DNA of 64,000 bases from positions 38,960,411 to 39,024,410 of the forward strand of contig NC_041004.1 in NCBI RefSeq assembly GCF_004193775.1, read 5' to 3'. Source of the stretch: Glycine soja (taxonomy: Eukaryota; Streptophyta; Magnoliopsida; Fabales; Fabaceae). The notes below the pieces were generated by a model, which saw only the letters and a list, made by a program, of their open reading frames with translations, had not been told where the DNA came from and did not search any database. Below, one piece after another: positions 14,301-27,688 of this stretch (position 1 is the stretch's first letter; every line of letters begins with the position of its first letter). A program made the position numbers and the translations under genes.

Positions 14301-16930
14301 AGGATATCAATTTAGGCTTTAATTAAGGACTTATACATGCATGTATACTATCTTTAATTTTGAATTTGTGATGAGGAATAATGCAAGAATTATATGGAAA
14401 ATATAGTATATGTCTATAACTTTTCAAATAAAAGAAGTATACTAAACATTAATACCTGTGTAAGTGTAACTCAAATAATGTATTCTTTATATAACTTCAG
14501 GGATTGAAAATGCCCCTTTATATATACAGCACAATGTTTGGTTTTTATTTGTCGTGGGAGATTTAGTTTGATAACGATTGTGCGTAGTAAAGTATCGTCA
14601 CGTTTCGTTTTATATGTAATTTTTAACAATATTGTTAATAATTTTATAATATTTTTTTATAATCTAATTTTATAATATATTTTAAAGTTCACAATTTTTA
14701 TTTTACAAAAATTCTTGAAATAATTTTTAAGATTTTCAATTTTTTAAAAACATTATGTAATTGAAAATTTCTAAAATAATTTCTTTTAATTAAAAACATT
14801 TTCTATTTTTTCCCTGAGTTACATAGGACCGTTCAATAATTTTGTCCTTAATATATAGTTATAAGTTTGATTTCTAACCCATATGTATGAAGAAAAAAAA
14901 ATATTTTATGGAGAGATATCAATCCTTTAAATAGATTTTAATATTCTTAAGGGCATTCATCATTGATTTTTGGTCAAAGAATAGTCTGATTCACACAAAA
15001 TAAAAAAAGAAAAAGCATTTCACATTTCTCTGTTTTCACAGCACCACACGAGGACAAATAAAACGTGGAGAAAGAGGAGTGTGGAAATTGCATCCTGAAA
15101 TAACTAGGCCTGTTTTTTGATAATCGGATAACCTTAATAACATGGGATGTTTGGGTCATATACTGCTTTCAATCCCAAAATTATACAAGCCACAAATCCG
15201 TGAAGGAAATAAATTGGGGCGGCCTGTTTATTTTCATTGTGATGGAAAGAACAAGAAAGTTACAATTTTCTAATCCAGGAAACCTTATCTAGCAAGTGAT
15301 GAGAAGAAACCAGGTGACCCCTCTAATAGTGTTTGTTTGGTATAGTACATAAGAAGACCCATTTACGCAAATGTATTTACATGTCAAAATTTTAACATAA
15401 TTAAACCAATTCAAATTCAAGTGGGATTAATGGAAACCAAATAATAAAAATTATATAGACGGAAAGTAAAACATGTAAGTGTATGTGTAAGTCAAGCATT
15501 ATTTTTTTTTTCCATATTGAGTACAAAGTGAAAATTATTAACAGGTTCTGCAATTATTTGATTTATTTTCATTCTTATAATTAAGAGTTCCTCGACCTAT
15601 ATATTAACAATGAGACAAAGTGCCTAACTCAAGCACCATTACCATTTGCCATGAAAACAATTGTAAAAGACAGGAAATTTACCTCCTGGCATGGTTTTAT
15701 TTAATTTGTTATAAGTAATAACCCTTCTCAAGTATTATTACCTTACACTGTTAAAATGAGTCTCGAGTCTGTAAGACGACTAAAATTAATAATCCAAAAA
15801 TTAAAATGTATGTATTAAATTAACATAATCAAAGAGAATACAATTAAATTTTCCAATTCAAATCGTACATGTAATATAAGGAAAGAAAATGTAAGCCTGT
15901 AAATCGATACAAATAGCTCGCAAGCCGGGGCACCTAAACTCCTATATAGTATATGGTGGGTTGAATCGTCACCTTTGCCTAGCTAGAAGAGTTCAACCAT
16001 TTGGTGATGAAGCAATCACCTAATAATTAAGTTAGCAACAAATTAAACCTCCAAAGAGTTAGGTAGAGTGTGCCACCGCTACGTACGTTGATGCCAAATA
16101 TGTAATAGGGGTCCAAAGCAACGTGAACAATTGGAAATAGAACAAAAGGCTCTGGTAATGACCTAGTCAAAATCCAAGTGAAAAATTCAATGCATCTTTG
16201 TTTTGCCTATATCACAAGACATAGCTATGTTGTATCATATTTGAGGTTAACATCCTTGATGCGATTCTTCAATTCAGTGTGAAAAAACCCAAGCATTTTA
16301 AGAGGGTTCACAAAGCTATAGATGCCAAATAACATCCCAAAGAAACATATATAGGTGAATTTTTCTTCTAGAGCATCACAATTTAATTATAAATGGAACA
16401 GCTGGTCGTACGTGTGACTGAGTTAATTGCTCTATTTTGGATAAGTTTGGCCTCATTGGCATAACCTACGACAAGAATTACTTCAATCTTTAAAGGACCA
16501 CACTGTCAGAACCATACTATCGCAATAGATACGTACATTAGGGTTGACCGGGTGAGGATGATGTTATCCAAAAGAACACAATATATATATATATATACAC
16601 ACACACACTTACAGTACAATGCGGTATACGTACACTCACTATTAATTTATGTAGGCTGGCATATTTACTTACATCAGATAATCTAAATTTGATAATTTGG
16701 GATCAAGATTCTCTTAAGTAATCTAAGGTTATTTTGGTCATGTTATAAGAGAATGAGATATAGAATAATTATAGTGAAATCAATCATTGTTTATGTGTAA
16801 ACTTTATTAATTTTGTTCTTGTATTTTTCTCTTTCATAATATAACGTTATATTACTTACTAACTTTAGAGGATATACTTCAATTGATCTACTGCATAGAG
16901 ATATTTCTTGTTATTACCATGTGTATGCAA

Positions 16931-16982
16931 ATGAGTTGACTGTTAGAATAGGACATATGAGTTGACTGTTAGAATAGGACAT
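16931..16982. repeat. Perfect 26-bp tandem duplication
   Basis: The unit begins ATGAGTTGACTGTTAGAATA and ends GGACAT, and it occurs twice head-to-tail without a mismatch. It is followed by a short AT run. Two perfect copies suggest a recent replication slippage event. Confidence 0.9.
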
Positions 16983-17035
16983 ATACATATATATATATGG
17001 CTAAGGATTAATTGGAGCTTTCCAATTCATCATAG

Positions 17036-17113
17036 GGAAATCATTGCGCTGATGTCTTAGCAAAAATGGGTGCTAGAAATGCTAGTCTCCCAACTTGTTG
17101 CTGTTGCTTGTAG
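17036..17113 (+). mobile_element. LINE/retroelement RNase H-like fragment
   Basis: One frame reads GNHCADVLAKMGARNASLP before a stop at 17111-17113. Words of the form GN-CAD-LA-KMG are characteristic of the C-terminal RNase H domain of plant non-LTR retrotransposons and of their domesticated relatives. The match is only about 25 residues, an in-frame stop precedes it, and no reverse transcriptase is nearby, so it is a relic. A chance match cannot be fully excluded at this length. Confidence 0.5.
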
Positions 17114-19798
17114 CAGATGCCATTGGAACTAGCTTCCAAAGGCACCAGTTTTACTTTTTTCTGTTTTATGCTGTTTTGCTCTTTTTTTTTTTTTTTTATC
17201 TCTAGTTACCAAAAAGAACTTAAGAGGATTCAGATCCTTAGTATATATATCTGCAAGATAAACTTTGTCTGTAATTAAATAAATGAGCAATTACCCATGA
17301 TGTACGTACATACGCCAAATGAATTGAATGAATCAATTTCATCGTTGCGTATTTACATTTTTGTTGTTTTTTGTGTATGGTTATCTACATTTTTCATTAA
17401 TCTGATATGACATAATTAATATTTCAATAAGCTTGATATTACTTTTTTTTTTTTTTACAGAGCTTCATATTACTCTTAAAATGCATAAATGTTATCACTC
17501 TTCCAGATTTCATATTTGTTTGGTATTATATATTGAAAATGGTTTTGTTAATCATTCATTTAAAAAATTATAGATAAGAAATTATTAAAAATATGATAAT
17601 TGATGATATTAAGTGTTATAATTTTTTTTACAAAATTTTAATTTATTCATTATCATTAAAGTAATAATTAATAAAATCATATTGAAAATTATATATATAC
17701 TGGTACAAAAAGAAACAACTCTTTAATTAATTTGTATTATTTTTGTGCATGTAAATAGTTTGTAGCCCGGTGCTTTAAGTATCAATTTCGCTCAATTTTT
17801 GGTCTGAATATTTCTGTTTGTACAAAATTACAAATATCATTCTTGACTTTATAGATATGTATGTATACGGCTATACGCCAGTTTTATTTCCAAGAGCAGA
17901 GTCGTATCACTATACGCATCTCGTGTCATGTCATTCCACTCTTTCTCTGCTTCTATTCGATGGTTTCTCATTTGCTCTTTGTAGTAAAAGATCAGAGAGA
18001 CACGTTCGCATCTACCAAAACATTGTTCAATGCACTAGTTCTCCATCAACAAAACCATTATATCTTATTTTTAATATTTTTTTTTCTTTTAATTACTTAA
18101 AATCAACTTTATAATTATGATATATCATCTCCTTGCAAATTTTATCATGTCACGAAAATAGCAGCCACGTCAATTCTACATATTATATATTGAATATCTA
18201 TCTTCATTATGAGTGATATTTTTTTATACACAGTTATTTCGATCTAAAAGACTAAAACTATTAGTTTCTCTCTTTTGTTGTGTGAAACTGACAGTGTTTA
18301 TCTGTTAGTGGAATAACAGCGCCAACGTGCCATCTCTATCAGTTTAGAGTAGCAGATGACTGGAGTTGCTTTGGTTGAGCTGAGCCAGCGGTCATTGATT
18401 GCATCAATCCAATCATTTTGATTGTTATTATTTTCTTTTTCACCTTGGTGCTGATGGGTTGGCATATTATTGATATGATGACATGGGGCCAAAATACGAC
18501 ATTGATGGAATAATCTTGTTTGCAAAGCCAAAAACTCATTGACTGTGAGGAATAAGCTTATTTACCAGAAAAATAAGAAAATAAAGATATTAATGTGAAT
18601 AAAAATGGGATAATGACAAGTCCTAAAGAAGTTTTGATGATAAAGACAAAATCACTATAATGGACAACAAAGTATAAAGAAGACCTATGTAGTTCAACGA
18701 TTTATATAATTGTGTATCTACTTAATCTTGAGGATGTCTTTAGAGTGTTAGGTAATTATTCATTCAACTCAAGAAATCTATTATGTTTTGAATCAACAAG
18801 TTAAAATTAGACTCCTTTTTTTTTTTACAGTAGTTATAGACTTGGGAAATTTAAAATCAATCAAACGCATAAAATGTGCAAATTCATTTCAAATGATTGT
18901 GTTAAATGTTCTTACTAGTTGATTTGATTATTAGAAAATGCTATAGGTCTTAAAAAATGTTTTTTGAAGTTTAAAATTGAGTATTGAAACTTGAACTTTC
19001 AAAATTTTCAAGTTAATTTTAATCCATTCATTAACTTTAAGTCTAATATATTTAATAGAAATATTAACGGGAGAGTGTCAAACACAGTATTTTCGTTAAA
19101 TATTGAATGGCAAGGCAACTAATAAACTAAAATTGTATAATTAAAAATAGAGGGATTAAATAGGAAATGAAAAAAAATGAAAAACCAAATTCAAATTTGG
19201 ACAATAGTATTGTAAACAAAAACACAATTAAACCTAAAAATATAATTTAATAACGTAACTCTTTTTTATAAGAAATAATAATATAACTCTTTAGACATTG
19301 AATCACCGGACACTTGCATGGAGTTTACAAGCTTCAGTGCTGGATGCAAGTAATTTAAGAGTATTCTCTTGGACTCTAACAAGCAGTACAAGCTTGAGCT
19401 TCCCTCCATTTTTCATGGAATTGATCAGCTGAATATGCAATTGCACGCAACTACTACAACTACAAGCGCATAAAGTTCAACGAAAGAAACACGCGCACAC
19501 AAGAAACCAACTTGCCTCAAGTTATCGCAGGATTAGAAAGACTTATAGATTCCATGGTATCGTTAATGTAATTTTACTAGACTGCACTCAAGGAACAACA
19601 ATTACATGTTACGAACAATTTAAAAAGGCCGACCACAAAATTGATGGCGAACTGATTTTAATATTTCAGATTCACAGTTTATCAGAAAATAAATAAAATA
19701 AATGGATTGTCAAAAATAGTCTTTGGAAACTTGTGATTCAAGAAAATCGTTCTAAGCTGCTTCATACATTAATAAAACAAAAATAAATAAAATACTAA

Positions 19799-22311
19799 CT
19801 AACCCTTGAGTTTTCTATCATTTCTGCTTTTCTTCCTATATTCTCTATTCTCTGAAGGGTATTGTTTTTTTATCAATAGGTTGCACATTGCTGTTTTGAC
19901 TGCTTCAGCTGCTGCTAGAAAAGCATTGTCATCAACGGATGCAGATCCTTGCAACGTTTCTAGTAGTTTTTCTCCCCCAGGAATGTTATCATCTCCCAGA
20001 ACAACTGGCTCTTTCTCAACATCAATACTGGAAATTACTCGCACACAAGCCAAAGAGGGATAATTAAAACCAGGTAGACCAGAGACACCTGTAACCATCC
20101 ACAATTTCCCTATAGATGGGCTGCTCCCCAAGCAGGTAGGGACAAAGGCCTCTCCAGCAACAGAAACCACCTGCAGTGTTCCCGCCATTTTAAATGCCCT
20201 TAGAAACAAATGTTTTCCTTCTTATGTATATCAGCAGTTAGCTTTGCTTTCATAACAATAACACAAATAGAAATCTAACTTCACACAAGAAAAATAGAAA
20301 CAGACAAATAAAACTATCACCATAATGATGCAAGTCAATGGTCATTTCCAGCATGTTTAACAGCCATTACCTTGGCAACGGAAAGAGTTTGTGCAGAAAC
20401 ATTGCAACTCAACAATACTATTCCTTGCAAGCTACAGAGTATCAAATAAAACTAGTCAATAAACCAAAACATAATTCTCCCGAAGAGAAATATGACAGAA
20501 TGCTATAGCGGGAGAATTACCTCTGAATGGCCACTGCAACAAGCAAACCATCCAGTACGGTACATAAATCAGTAACAGCATGGCCACGCTCCTCGGCCTT
20601 ACCATTAGACTCTAAAAGACCTGCCTTTGGAACAGAGGATGCAGAGCAAGAAAGTAAAAAACAAGTGTAACAGCAAAAAGAGGTCAAAATCATAACTTTA
20701 TTGGAATCACTAGAATTTTATTCATGTGAACAAGAATTGCCTATACAGTAATAATTTAAAAAATGCTTTATGAAGATAGAGAAAATTATACAACTCTGAG
20801 CCTCTGATAAATATAAGAAATACCTTAATTGCAACCTCGCAAGTATCAAGAAGTGCTCCAGAGTCAATATTCCACAATCGAACCTGTGAAAAGCAATCCA
20901 CATTACTTTCATCTAACAGAGAATCATAAAGAAAATAAACAGGGATGTTGAATGAATTACTAACTGTGGAATCACCACTGCCAGATAGAAGAAAGCCTTG
21001 AGGGCATTCCTGAGCCTGAATGAAGGCAAGGCAGGAAACAAACCTGCAAATAAATACATTTTATTTATCTAGAAGCAGTAAGAAAAACTTTTATTTAGCA
21101 AAAAAACATGTCAACTTCACTAATTTTTCTAGAAGAAAAGTAAAAGTAGGGAAAAAGGAATCCGGCTGAAAATATCTGAAGTTGTAAAATTCTTATAAGA
21201 TGACCTCAAGTACTCGAAATAGATAATACCGAAAAGGACTAAGTATTGTATAATACTTTAAGTGGATGAATTACCAATTAAGTAATATACTCAGTATCCA
21301 CAATCATGAAAAGTTGGTATTGCCAGAAAATGAAAGTTATCAAATTCGACAATAATAGAAGAAAAGCAACTCTTACTCTGTATGACCGAGACAGAAACTT
21401 TGTATCTGTTGAGCTCCATTTAAAGGCTTCTTGGGAAAATTAGTAACCTGTGATGTGCATATAATGATTAAGAGGAAAAAAATAAAGGAACCATAACAGA
21501 ACACAGAAGAGGTTTTTGAAATGTTAGCTTACTCGAATTTTGAAATCACGATCTGCGCTTAAAATATAGCGACCATCCGGTGAAAATTCCTGCAGAAGAC
21601 ATTCACGTAAAAACAGTTATAAGAAAAATAACGAACTTAACTCGGAAAACAAAAAAGACGCAATAACGAGCACGTGATGTAATTCACCAAGCTAGTGATG
21701 ATACTGCAATAGTGAGAAAGAAGCGGTGCCGGTTTCTTATCATCGTGTAACGGAGGATCGAGATCCACAACCCAAACAACGCCGAATTTGTCGGCGAAGC
21801 ACACGAATGTTCCGTCGTCGCTGATTGCTACTGCAGTTACTCTCTTCTCGGAGGACCTATTGTAAGAATTAAAATACCAACGAAGGAACTAAATTATTAA
21901 ATTGAAAGTGTGCGTGTGACGAAACAGAGAGGGAGAGAGAGAGCGGCTATTATTACACGGTGGTGATGCAACGCCAGGACTGTGTTGACCAGACCTTGAG
22001 GGTTTTATCGTCACCTGCGGACACGAAGAGTTTTCCTTTTGCGCCGAAGCGAATGGCTCTGATGTTGTCCTTGTGGAACGGGACGGCGCCATCAGAGTCG
22101 TCGGTTAAAGAAGCTGCAGAACCGCTACTGTGGGTTTATCAGCATAATGTAACTGAGTTGAAGTGAGAGAGATGGAGTTGGGAAGGGTTGCTTACAGGAG
22201 GTCGAAGACCCGGAGGTGCGGGCCCACTGCGACGGCGACGGAGGATTGGTCGGGGTGAACGGCGATTAAGGCCGGAGCGACTTGGGTGTCGTTCTTGGAT
22301 TCGGATTCCAT
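19799..22311 (-). CDS. tRNA (guanine-N7)-methyltransferase non-catalytic WD40 subunit (WDR4/TRM82 homologue)
   Basis: Ten exons, all with GT-AG introns that keep frame: 22311-22196, 22127-21957, 21856-21688, 21589-21533, 21447-21377, 21043-20965, 20883-20824, 20624-20521, 20431-20371, 20170-19799, giving 419 aa. The N-terminus MESESKNDTQVAPALIAVHP and the WD40 blades (GDDKTLKVW, residues 77-85; FADKFGVVWVVDL; FSPDGRYILSADRDFKIR, 154-171; LLSGSGDSTVRLWN, about 213-226) match the plant TRM82 family (Arabidopsis At1g03110 by memory). The known partner is the TRM8/METTL1 methyltransferase, which makes m7G46 in tRNAs; the WD40 subunit stabilises it in the nucleus. A charged lysine/arginine-rich tail ends the protein. 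No break is seen. The promoter carries translation-gene motifs, described separately. Confidence 0.93.
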
Positions 22312-22352
22312 GCTACTGCTGATGCTGCGACTCAGAAAAGCTAACCTCCGTC

Positions 22353-22427
22353 TTAGGGTTTGGCGCTTCTCCGTTCCAAATATTGGGCTTTCTTTCTATC
22401 TGGTTTCTCTTCGGCCCGCTTGGCCCA
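22353..22427 (-). promoter_or_regulatory. Telo-box and site II-like elements upstream of WDR4/TRM82
   Basis: Within 120 bp upstream of the start codon, reading towards the gene, lie GGCCCA/TGGGCC-type elements (22422-22427 and 22384-22389, core TGGGCY) and an AAACCCTAA telo-box (complement of 22353-22361). In plants this pair is typical of promoters of ribosome and translation genes, which fits a tRNA-modification gene. The motifs are directly visible; their activity is inferred. Confidence 0.6.
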
Positions 22428-22431
22428 CCAA

Positions 22432-22669
22432 GGAACATTAAACTTCTCACACACTAATTCTTTTGACAAACTAGAAAATTAATTAATTATCATTTTTATG
22501 TTTGCATGCATAGTTGAGGTAAACTCACGGAAAATTGTTCTAATTTAATTCATTTTCACAAGTTAAAATCTTAAATATATAATTACATTAAGTATTTAAA
22601 CGAATTTTATTATTTATAATAATTTTATTTGCGTCAAGTAAGATTATTTTTACTAAAAAAACTTATATC

Positions 22670-22701
<32 letters not shown>

Positions 22702-24791
22702 AAAGGTGACGAATATTATATGACAAAAGTTCACATTTCAATTGTTGTATAAAACGATGTCTTGGTTATATCCTATATAAACTTTAGTTGCTTAATGATA
22801 TATTAGTTAACGTAATAATAGTGGTCATGGACATAAAAAAAATAGTGGGCATGTATATAATTGGAAAAAGAGGAGAAATTCTTAATTACTTCTAGAGGAA
22901 AATAAAATGTATTACTTATATTGTGTCGTTCAATATGTAACAAACCAAATTTGGGAAACTATCATTGGGGTCTCCCATTTTAATAGCATTTTTAATGTTA
23001 CAATTGAGATACGATACAATACAAGAGATATATACCTTTCGTTGTGCATGTATTATTTCCCCATTCGTAGAAATTCTCTCATGTTCCTAACAAAAGTAAG
23101 GAAAGAAACATATGGAACATCTTCCAAGTCAAGCAAAGAAAGAGAGACCAATATATTCTAACTTGAGTGTACTATCATCATGAACCTCGAAAACTAAAGG
23201 AAAATAATAAACGTGCACTCTAAATGGGTTGTATTTAAGTAGATGGAAGAGAGAAATAAAAAAAAATGATAACATTGATTAGTAATAAGATAGAAAATAA
23301 AGCAAGAGATGATAAGAAAAAAACATTAAAGAAAATGCAAAATGGGTGCATTTTTATATAACTCAATATTATTTAGTGGTTTCGACTCCTTTTGAGGAGA
23401 ATACACTTTATCGTATAAAGTGAAACATTAACCATTAACTAGAAAATCCACTATTGAGATAATAATTAATTTTGAATTATGTTAAATATGTATTTGATTT
23501 TATCGTAATTTTTAACCATTATTTTTTTTAACCAATGGTTAAATATGTGCCCTTACTTTAGAGAAACCAAATCCCATGTTAAGAATTAAGAGTCTTCATA
23601 TTTTTAATAGACTTTTTTTAAAAAAATTACAAAAATTGCAATGAAATTTTACAATTGACATGGTTATTATCGGGGACACAAGATGGTAACTTTCAATCCA
23701 TGCACGTAAACCCTACCTTCGCTGCTCTCGTCCTCTCCAGCTAGCATTTTACTTTCATGCGGTTTAAAGATTGTAAATTGGAGGGAAGGGGGCGATTACA
23801 TGTATATTTATTTATTTATTTAATTTTTTATTGATAGACTATTATCATGTGTTGTATACAGAGAAAGAAAGAGTTCTCCTTCAATCGTGTTCTTGAGTTT
23901 CATATCAATAATAAATTGATTTTTATGAATTCTCTGTCTTTGTCAAATTTCTTTAATCCAAAATTCTCTAACGTTCTGTTTAGTGGAAATGATTGTGAGA
24001 TAAGGGAACAGATGCCGAAATTAGTTTGGATGTTTGGTAGAAATGATATAAGGTAAAATTAATTTGAATTTAATGAGCCTTACAATTGAAATTTTTGTCC
24101 TTTGGCAAAGGAGAGAAGTGTAAAATTTACTTTACAATTTTATCATTTTATTTTTACTTTATTTCTCATGTAACTCTCTTGTACCAAAAAAAAAACTCAA
24201 TATTGAACATCCTACTTTATTTCCCTTTTATTCTCTTTTCTCTAATTATTTCTTTTTTTATTACCATCCACTATATTTCTCTCTTCACAACCAAACAGCA
24301 TTATAAAAGATACACTTTATTATATTGTAAAATAAACCCCTCTTCTTAAAGGAAACATTGAAAGTAAAAATAATCAAATTTAAGTGATTAAAAAAAACAC
24401 GGTGGGAGATGACACCTTCATTCATTTTGGACAGTTCTATTATAAAGCTGGATTAGATGAAGATTATGAACTCCACCGAGCATAATCCCTGTCACCTACC
24501 TTTGCAGAAGAAAATAAAAGGCTGAATAGCTAAATGAAATTGATTTTCAAGGTGGGAATAGGAATAGCACCGATTTGTGACCTTGTTAATGGTGATCCTT
24601 AACTGTTTTGCTAGAAACAGAACAAATACGGAAACTCACCTCTTTACCGCATGTGATAAACATAAAAACAAGGACAAATGTTATAGCTTACATACAAAAC
24701 AGGGAAGCCATTGAACAACTGATTCTTTGTCTAGTTGAAGCGATCCAAATCCCACGAGCACAAATTACACTAGAACCTAGAAAGCTAAAGC
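22432..24791. other. Intergenic region between WDR4 and SKIP30
   Basis: AT-rich DNA with an AT run passing into (ATA)n at about 22.67-22.70 kb. No exon-like frame is found. Its right end probably contains the 3' untranslated region of the F-box/kelch gene that ends at 24792. Confidence 0.55.
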
Positions 24792-25829
24792 CTAAATTCT
24801 CAGCAGCGTACAACCAAGAATAGGACCATGACACCGTGTCATCGGAGCTGCTTGGCGCCAAGTTGGTCTCTCACTTCCAAGTGTGAGAACATCAACTTCG
24901 GATAATGGCTTAATGTCCCAATTCCATCTATCTGGTCCAATGAAGCCTCCAATCACGTATAAGTCATCACCTAGTCCAGTCATTGCAAAGCCAATTCTCT
25001 TTCGAAACTCGGATGCTGAACCTACAACCTTTCTCACTTCTTTGTCCTGCTTGAAGATTAATCCATGGCTCATTACATAAAGTGCATCGCCGACAACTGC
25101 CATCTGCCCTTGGAGCCACACGCATTCCTCAACGGTCCAACCGGGCCCTGCATTGTCTAAAACTTGCACTGTTGACAAATCCTTGTGCAGTACATGCACC
25201 TTCCCACCAATCACTACCCCCGAACAGGCTGAATTATGAGTGCGATGAAGATCAGGCATTGGAATCCAAACATCCTTGTCAGGATCATACATTTCTGCTT
25301 GAGATATTGATTTTCTGCAGCTAGTGAAGCCCCCAGCCACAACAATTTTTCCATTCAAAACGCAGCATGCAAACATAGAACGGGGAACAAGCATTGACGC
25401 ACGAGGGGCCCACTGCCGGACTACAGGGTCATATGACCAAACTTCATCTGTTGCAAAACAACCATCTTGGTCACCAGTCAAAGGATCAACAGCATCACTT
25501 CCACCACCAATCACAAACAACTTTCCAGCAGTGGAAACAGCACCAAAGTTGGAAAGGTGCCTGATCTTTGAGGGAAGAACAGGGAGTGTAATCCAGAGAT
25601 CTCGCATAGGGTCATACAACTGCCATAAGTTCTCTGGATCAAAAGCACAGACACATAACAGATCCTCAGTTGAACCAACCTCCTGCCGAGCTTTAAATAG
25701 TTCAGGGCTACGAATAGCTGCTTGCCAAGAACGAGAGACAAGCTCTAACACTGGGTGAAAGTAGAAGGGAACACGTGCAAGGCACCTAATTGCAACAGCA
25801 TCAGGAAGTCTTTCAATCAGTCCAGACAT
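24792..25829 (-). CDS. F-box/kelch-repeat protein, SKIP30 type
   Basis: A single uninterrupted exon of 345 codons from ATG at 25829 to TAG at 24792. An F-box lies at residues 4-47 (LIERLPDAVAIRCLARVPF, then LVSRSWQAAIRSPELF), followed by kelch repeats with the expected double-glycine and Y/W words: LFVIGGGSDAV, VWSYDPVVRQW, KIVVAGGFTSCRKSIS, AEMYDPDKDVW, VHVLHKDLSTVQVL and LYVIGGFIGPDRWNWDIK. Length and sequence fit SKIP30 (Arabidopsis At3g63220 by memory, about 350 aa). The F-box is expected to bind an ASK/SKP1 protein in an SCF ubiquitin ligase, with the kelch propeller holding the substrate; the substrate is not known from sequence. No damage is seen. The predicted transcription start is about 3 kb upstream, across a leader intron. 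Confidence 0.95.
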   Translation of the reverse strand: MSGLIERLPDAVAIRCLARVPFYFHPVLELVSRSWQAAIRSPELFKARQEVGSTEDLLCVCAFDPENLWQLYDPMRDLWITLPVLPSKIRHLSNFGAVSTAGKLFVIGGGSDAVDPLTGDQDGCFATDEVWSYDPVVRQWAPRASMLVPRSMFACCVLNGKIVVAGGFTSCRKSISQAEMYDPDKDVWIPMPDLHRTHNSACSGVVIGGKVHVLHKDLSTVQVLDNAGPGWTVEECVWLQGQMAVVGDALYVMSHGLIFKQDKEVRKVVGSASEFRKRIGFAMTGLGDDLYVIGGFIGPDRWNWDIKPLSEVDVLTLGSERPTWRQAAPMTRCHGPILGCTLLRI

Positions 25830-27012
25830 TATATATTTATAACCGCTGTTTCATCTATTTCTGATAACTTTACACCACTGACTTTCTGTTATTACAGAAG
25901 GTGCACCTGCAATCACAATATTTATCCATTAACGTAAACTGATACTTTAAAATTCAAATTTAATGTGTTAGATGCAGTACTAATTTGAAAGACATGGTAA
26001 TGGTAGACTTTGAATGAAATTCAAATTCACTTTACAATTTGAATGAAAATATTGTCTACAAAGCTTGGTAGATTTTCTTGGATATCAGAACAAATTAAAC
26101 AAGAAATTTTTTGTTGTGTAAATGAAACATTAAGAATAACAACAAAAACAGTGCAGTTGAATATAATTTATGATAATATTGGCTCCCTTTATAAGTGTTT
26201 TTTTCATTAAACTATCTATATTTTAGAACTTGAGAAAAGATACAGGACATCAAACAAACAAAAATATTAGGGAGTATTGGATTTGCATGTAATAACATAT
26301 TTAATTTTATATTTATTCATTATGATGGCAAATAGTAACAAGTTAGTCTCAAATTAAGACCCATAAGGTTTCAAACTAGTGGTCCCCCGTCTACCTAATG
26401 GTAGAAGTCATGTTGAAATGTAGACACTCACACATAATAATTTATTTCCTAAGAGTCAAACAAAGACAAGCAGGTTGTTTAAGATGAAGCCAAAAAAGCC
26501 TTCAAAGATATCTCACATTTTCACCCTCTCTGCCCCAGCAACTGTCCCATGTTCTCTCATAATCTTCAAACTACTCATGAATTTGCATTTTATCTACCTC
26601 CTCAATCCCATTGTAGAATTGAGACTGTATTTCAGGTTTCAACATCACCCTGTCTGGAAAATTTTAAAAAAACAACATAAACTTATTTATTGATTCATAG
26701 TTTGAATCCTGGATAGCAGCACGTAGTGGCTGGACCGAAAAACTCTATAGTGGGACAGACGCCATTTTGAAATTCATTATGTAGTTTATATAATGTATAA
26801 TATACACATAAATTCTCAAAAAATACTCAAAATTAATCACATTCTTAATTAACAATAAAAAGCCATAGGTGTCTTAAACAAACATGCATGTAAATACTAG
26901 CAAAGGTCAAATACAAGTTTCCTAGATAGGAATCATCATCTTCTAAATTCAAGTCGTCTTATTTAAAATTTTCACCACTATTTACACTTTTTGAAATTGA
27001 AATCCCAAAATA

Positions 27013-27027
27013 CCCCCCCCCCCCCCC
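27013..27027. repeat. C15 homopolymer
   Basis: Fifteen consecutive C residues inside the predicted leader intron, in otherwise AT-rich DNA. Runs of this length are prone to sequencing and slippage errors. Confidence 0.9.
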
Positions 27028-27688
27028 AAGAAAACCCTAACTTCTTTATTCAAAGTGGTTTTTTGGAATCAACACAGCCCCACTATCGCCACTATTCAGC
27101 CTGCTATTTGGACCACTACAGCCACTACACTCTGCAATGCTGCTATAGCGGTGCTAAAGCGCGCTATTTACAACCCTGCTAGCCTGGTTCTTAAAGTTCA
27201 ATTGACATCGACATATCTACAATTAGGGAACTTGACATCTTGTAAAAATTAGACAATTGAAGGATAAAATCTGGGTTTAAAAAGAAAACAGGAATCACAA
27301 AAATGCAACCCAGTATCATCCAATGTTGATTCCCTGTATAAGGGACACAAGAAAGAGTGATTACCCTCTAATAAATATGTCCATCCCTTCACTCAGCAGA
27401 TTCTCAAGGTTTTACTTTTGACACCAATTTTCAATATACTCAAGGGAATAATAAGGTAAAATCCTATAATGATTAATTAATAAGCTGGATCTAATTCTCA
27501 AATCATGCCCAAATACCGACCTACGCTTTCTATGTTTTACATTTTGCTTCTATGCTTGGACCTGTTATTGAAAGTTACATAAACCCTCCCTAAGCTGCAT
27601 TAACTTTAGCTTTGCACAACTCAGTTTCAACCCCAATACTGAAGCATAAACTAAAGGGTTGTGCTGACCAGTGCCCTTAGGACACTAA

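Larger units (their letters stand above)
9060..19798. other. Long intergenic region with repeats, no gene supported
   Basis: The first few hundred bases are the FLZ leader and promoter side. The rest is AT-rich with no convincing exon; frames of 60-100 codons here are low-complexity and lack domain words. It contains a (AT)18 microsatellite at 10195-10230, a diverged tandem duplication at 10.49-11.35 kb, an (AT)11 run at 13665-13686, a 26-bp tandem repeat at 16.93 kb and an RNase H-like scrap at 17.04 kb. Confidence 0.6.

Noticed and set aside
17818..18114. Two overlapping frames of 79 and 98 codons
   Set aside because: Low-complexity and overlapping in different frames, with no family resemblance.
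20171..20209. Extension of the last WDR4 exon to an ATG within it (MFLRAFKMAGT)
   Set aside because: The family alignment joins VAK directly to VVSVAGEAF through the CTGCAG acceptor at 20171, so these codons are intron.
25082..25758. Plus-strand frames of 80 and 144 codons
   Set aside because: Antisense shadows of the F-box/kelch exon.
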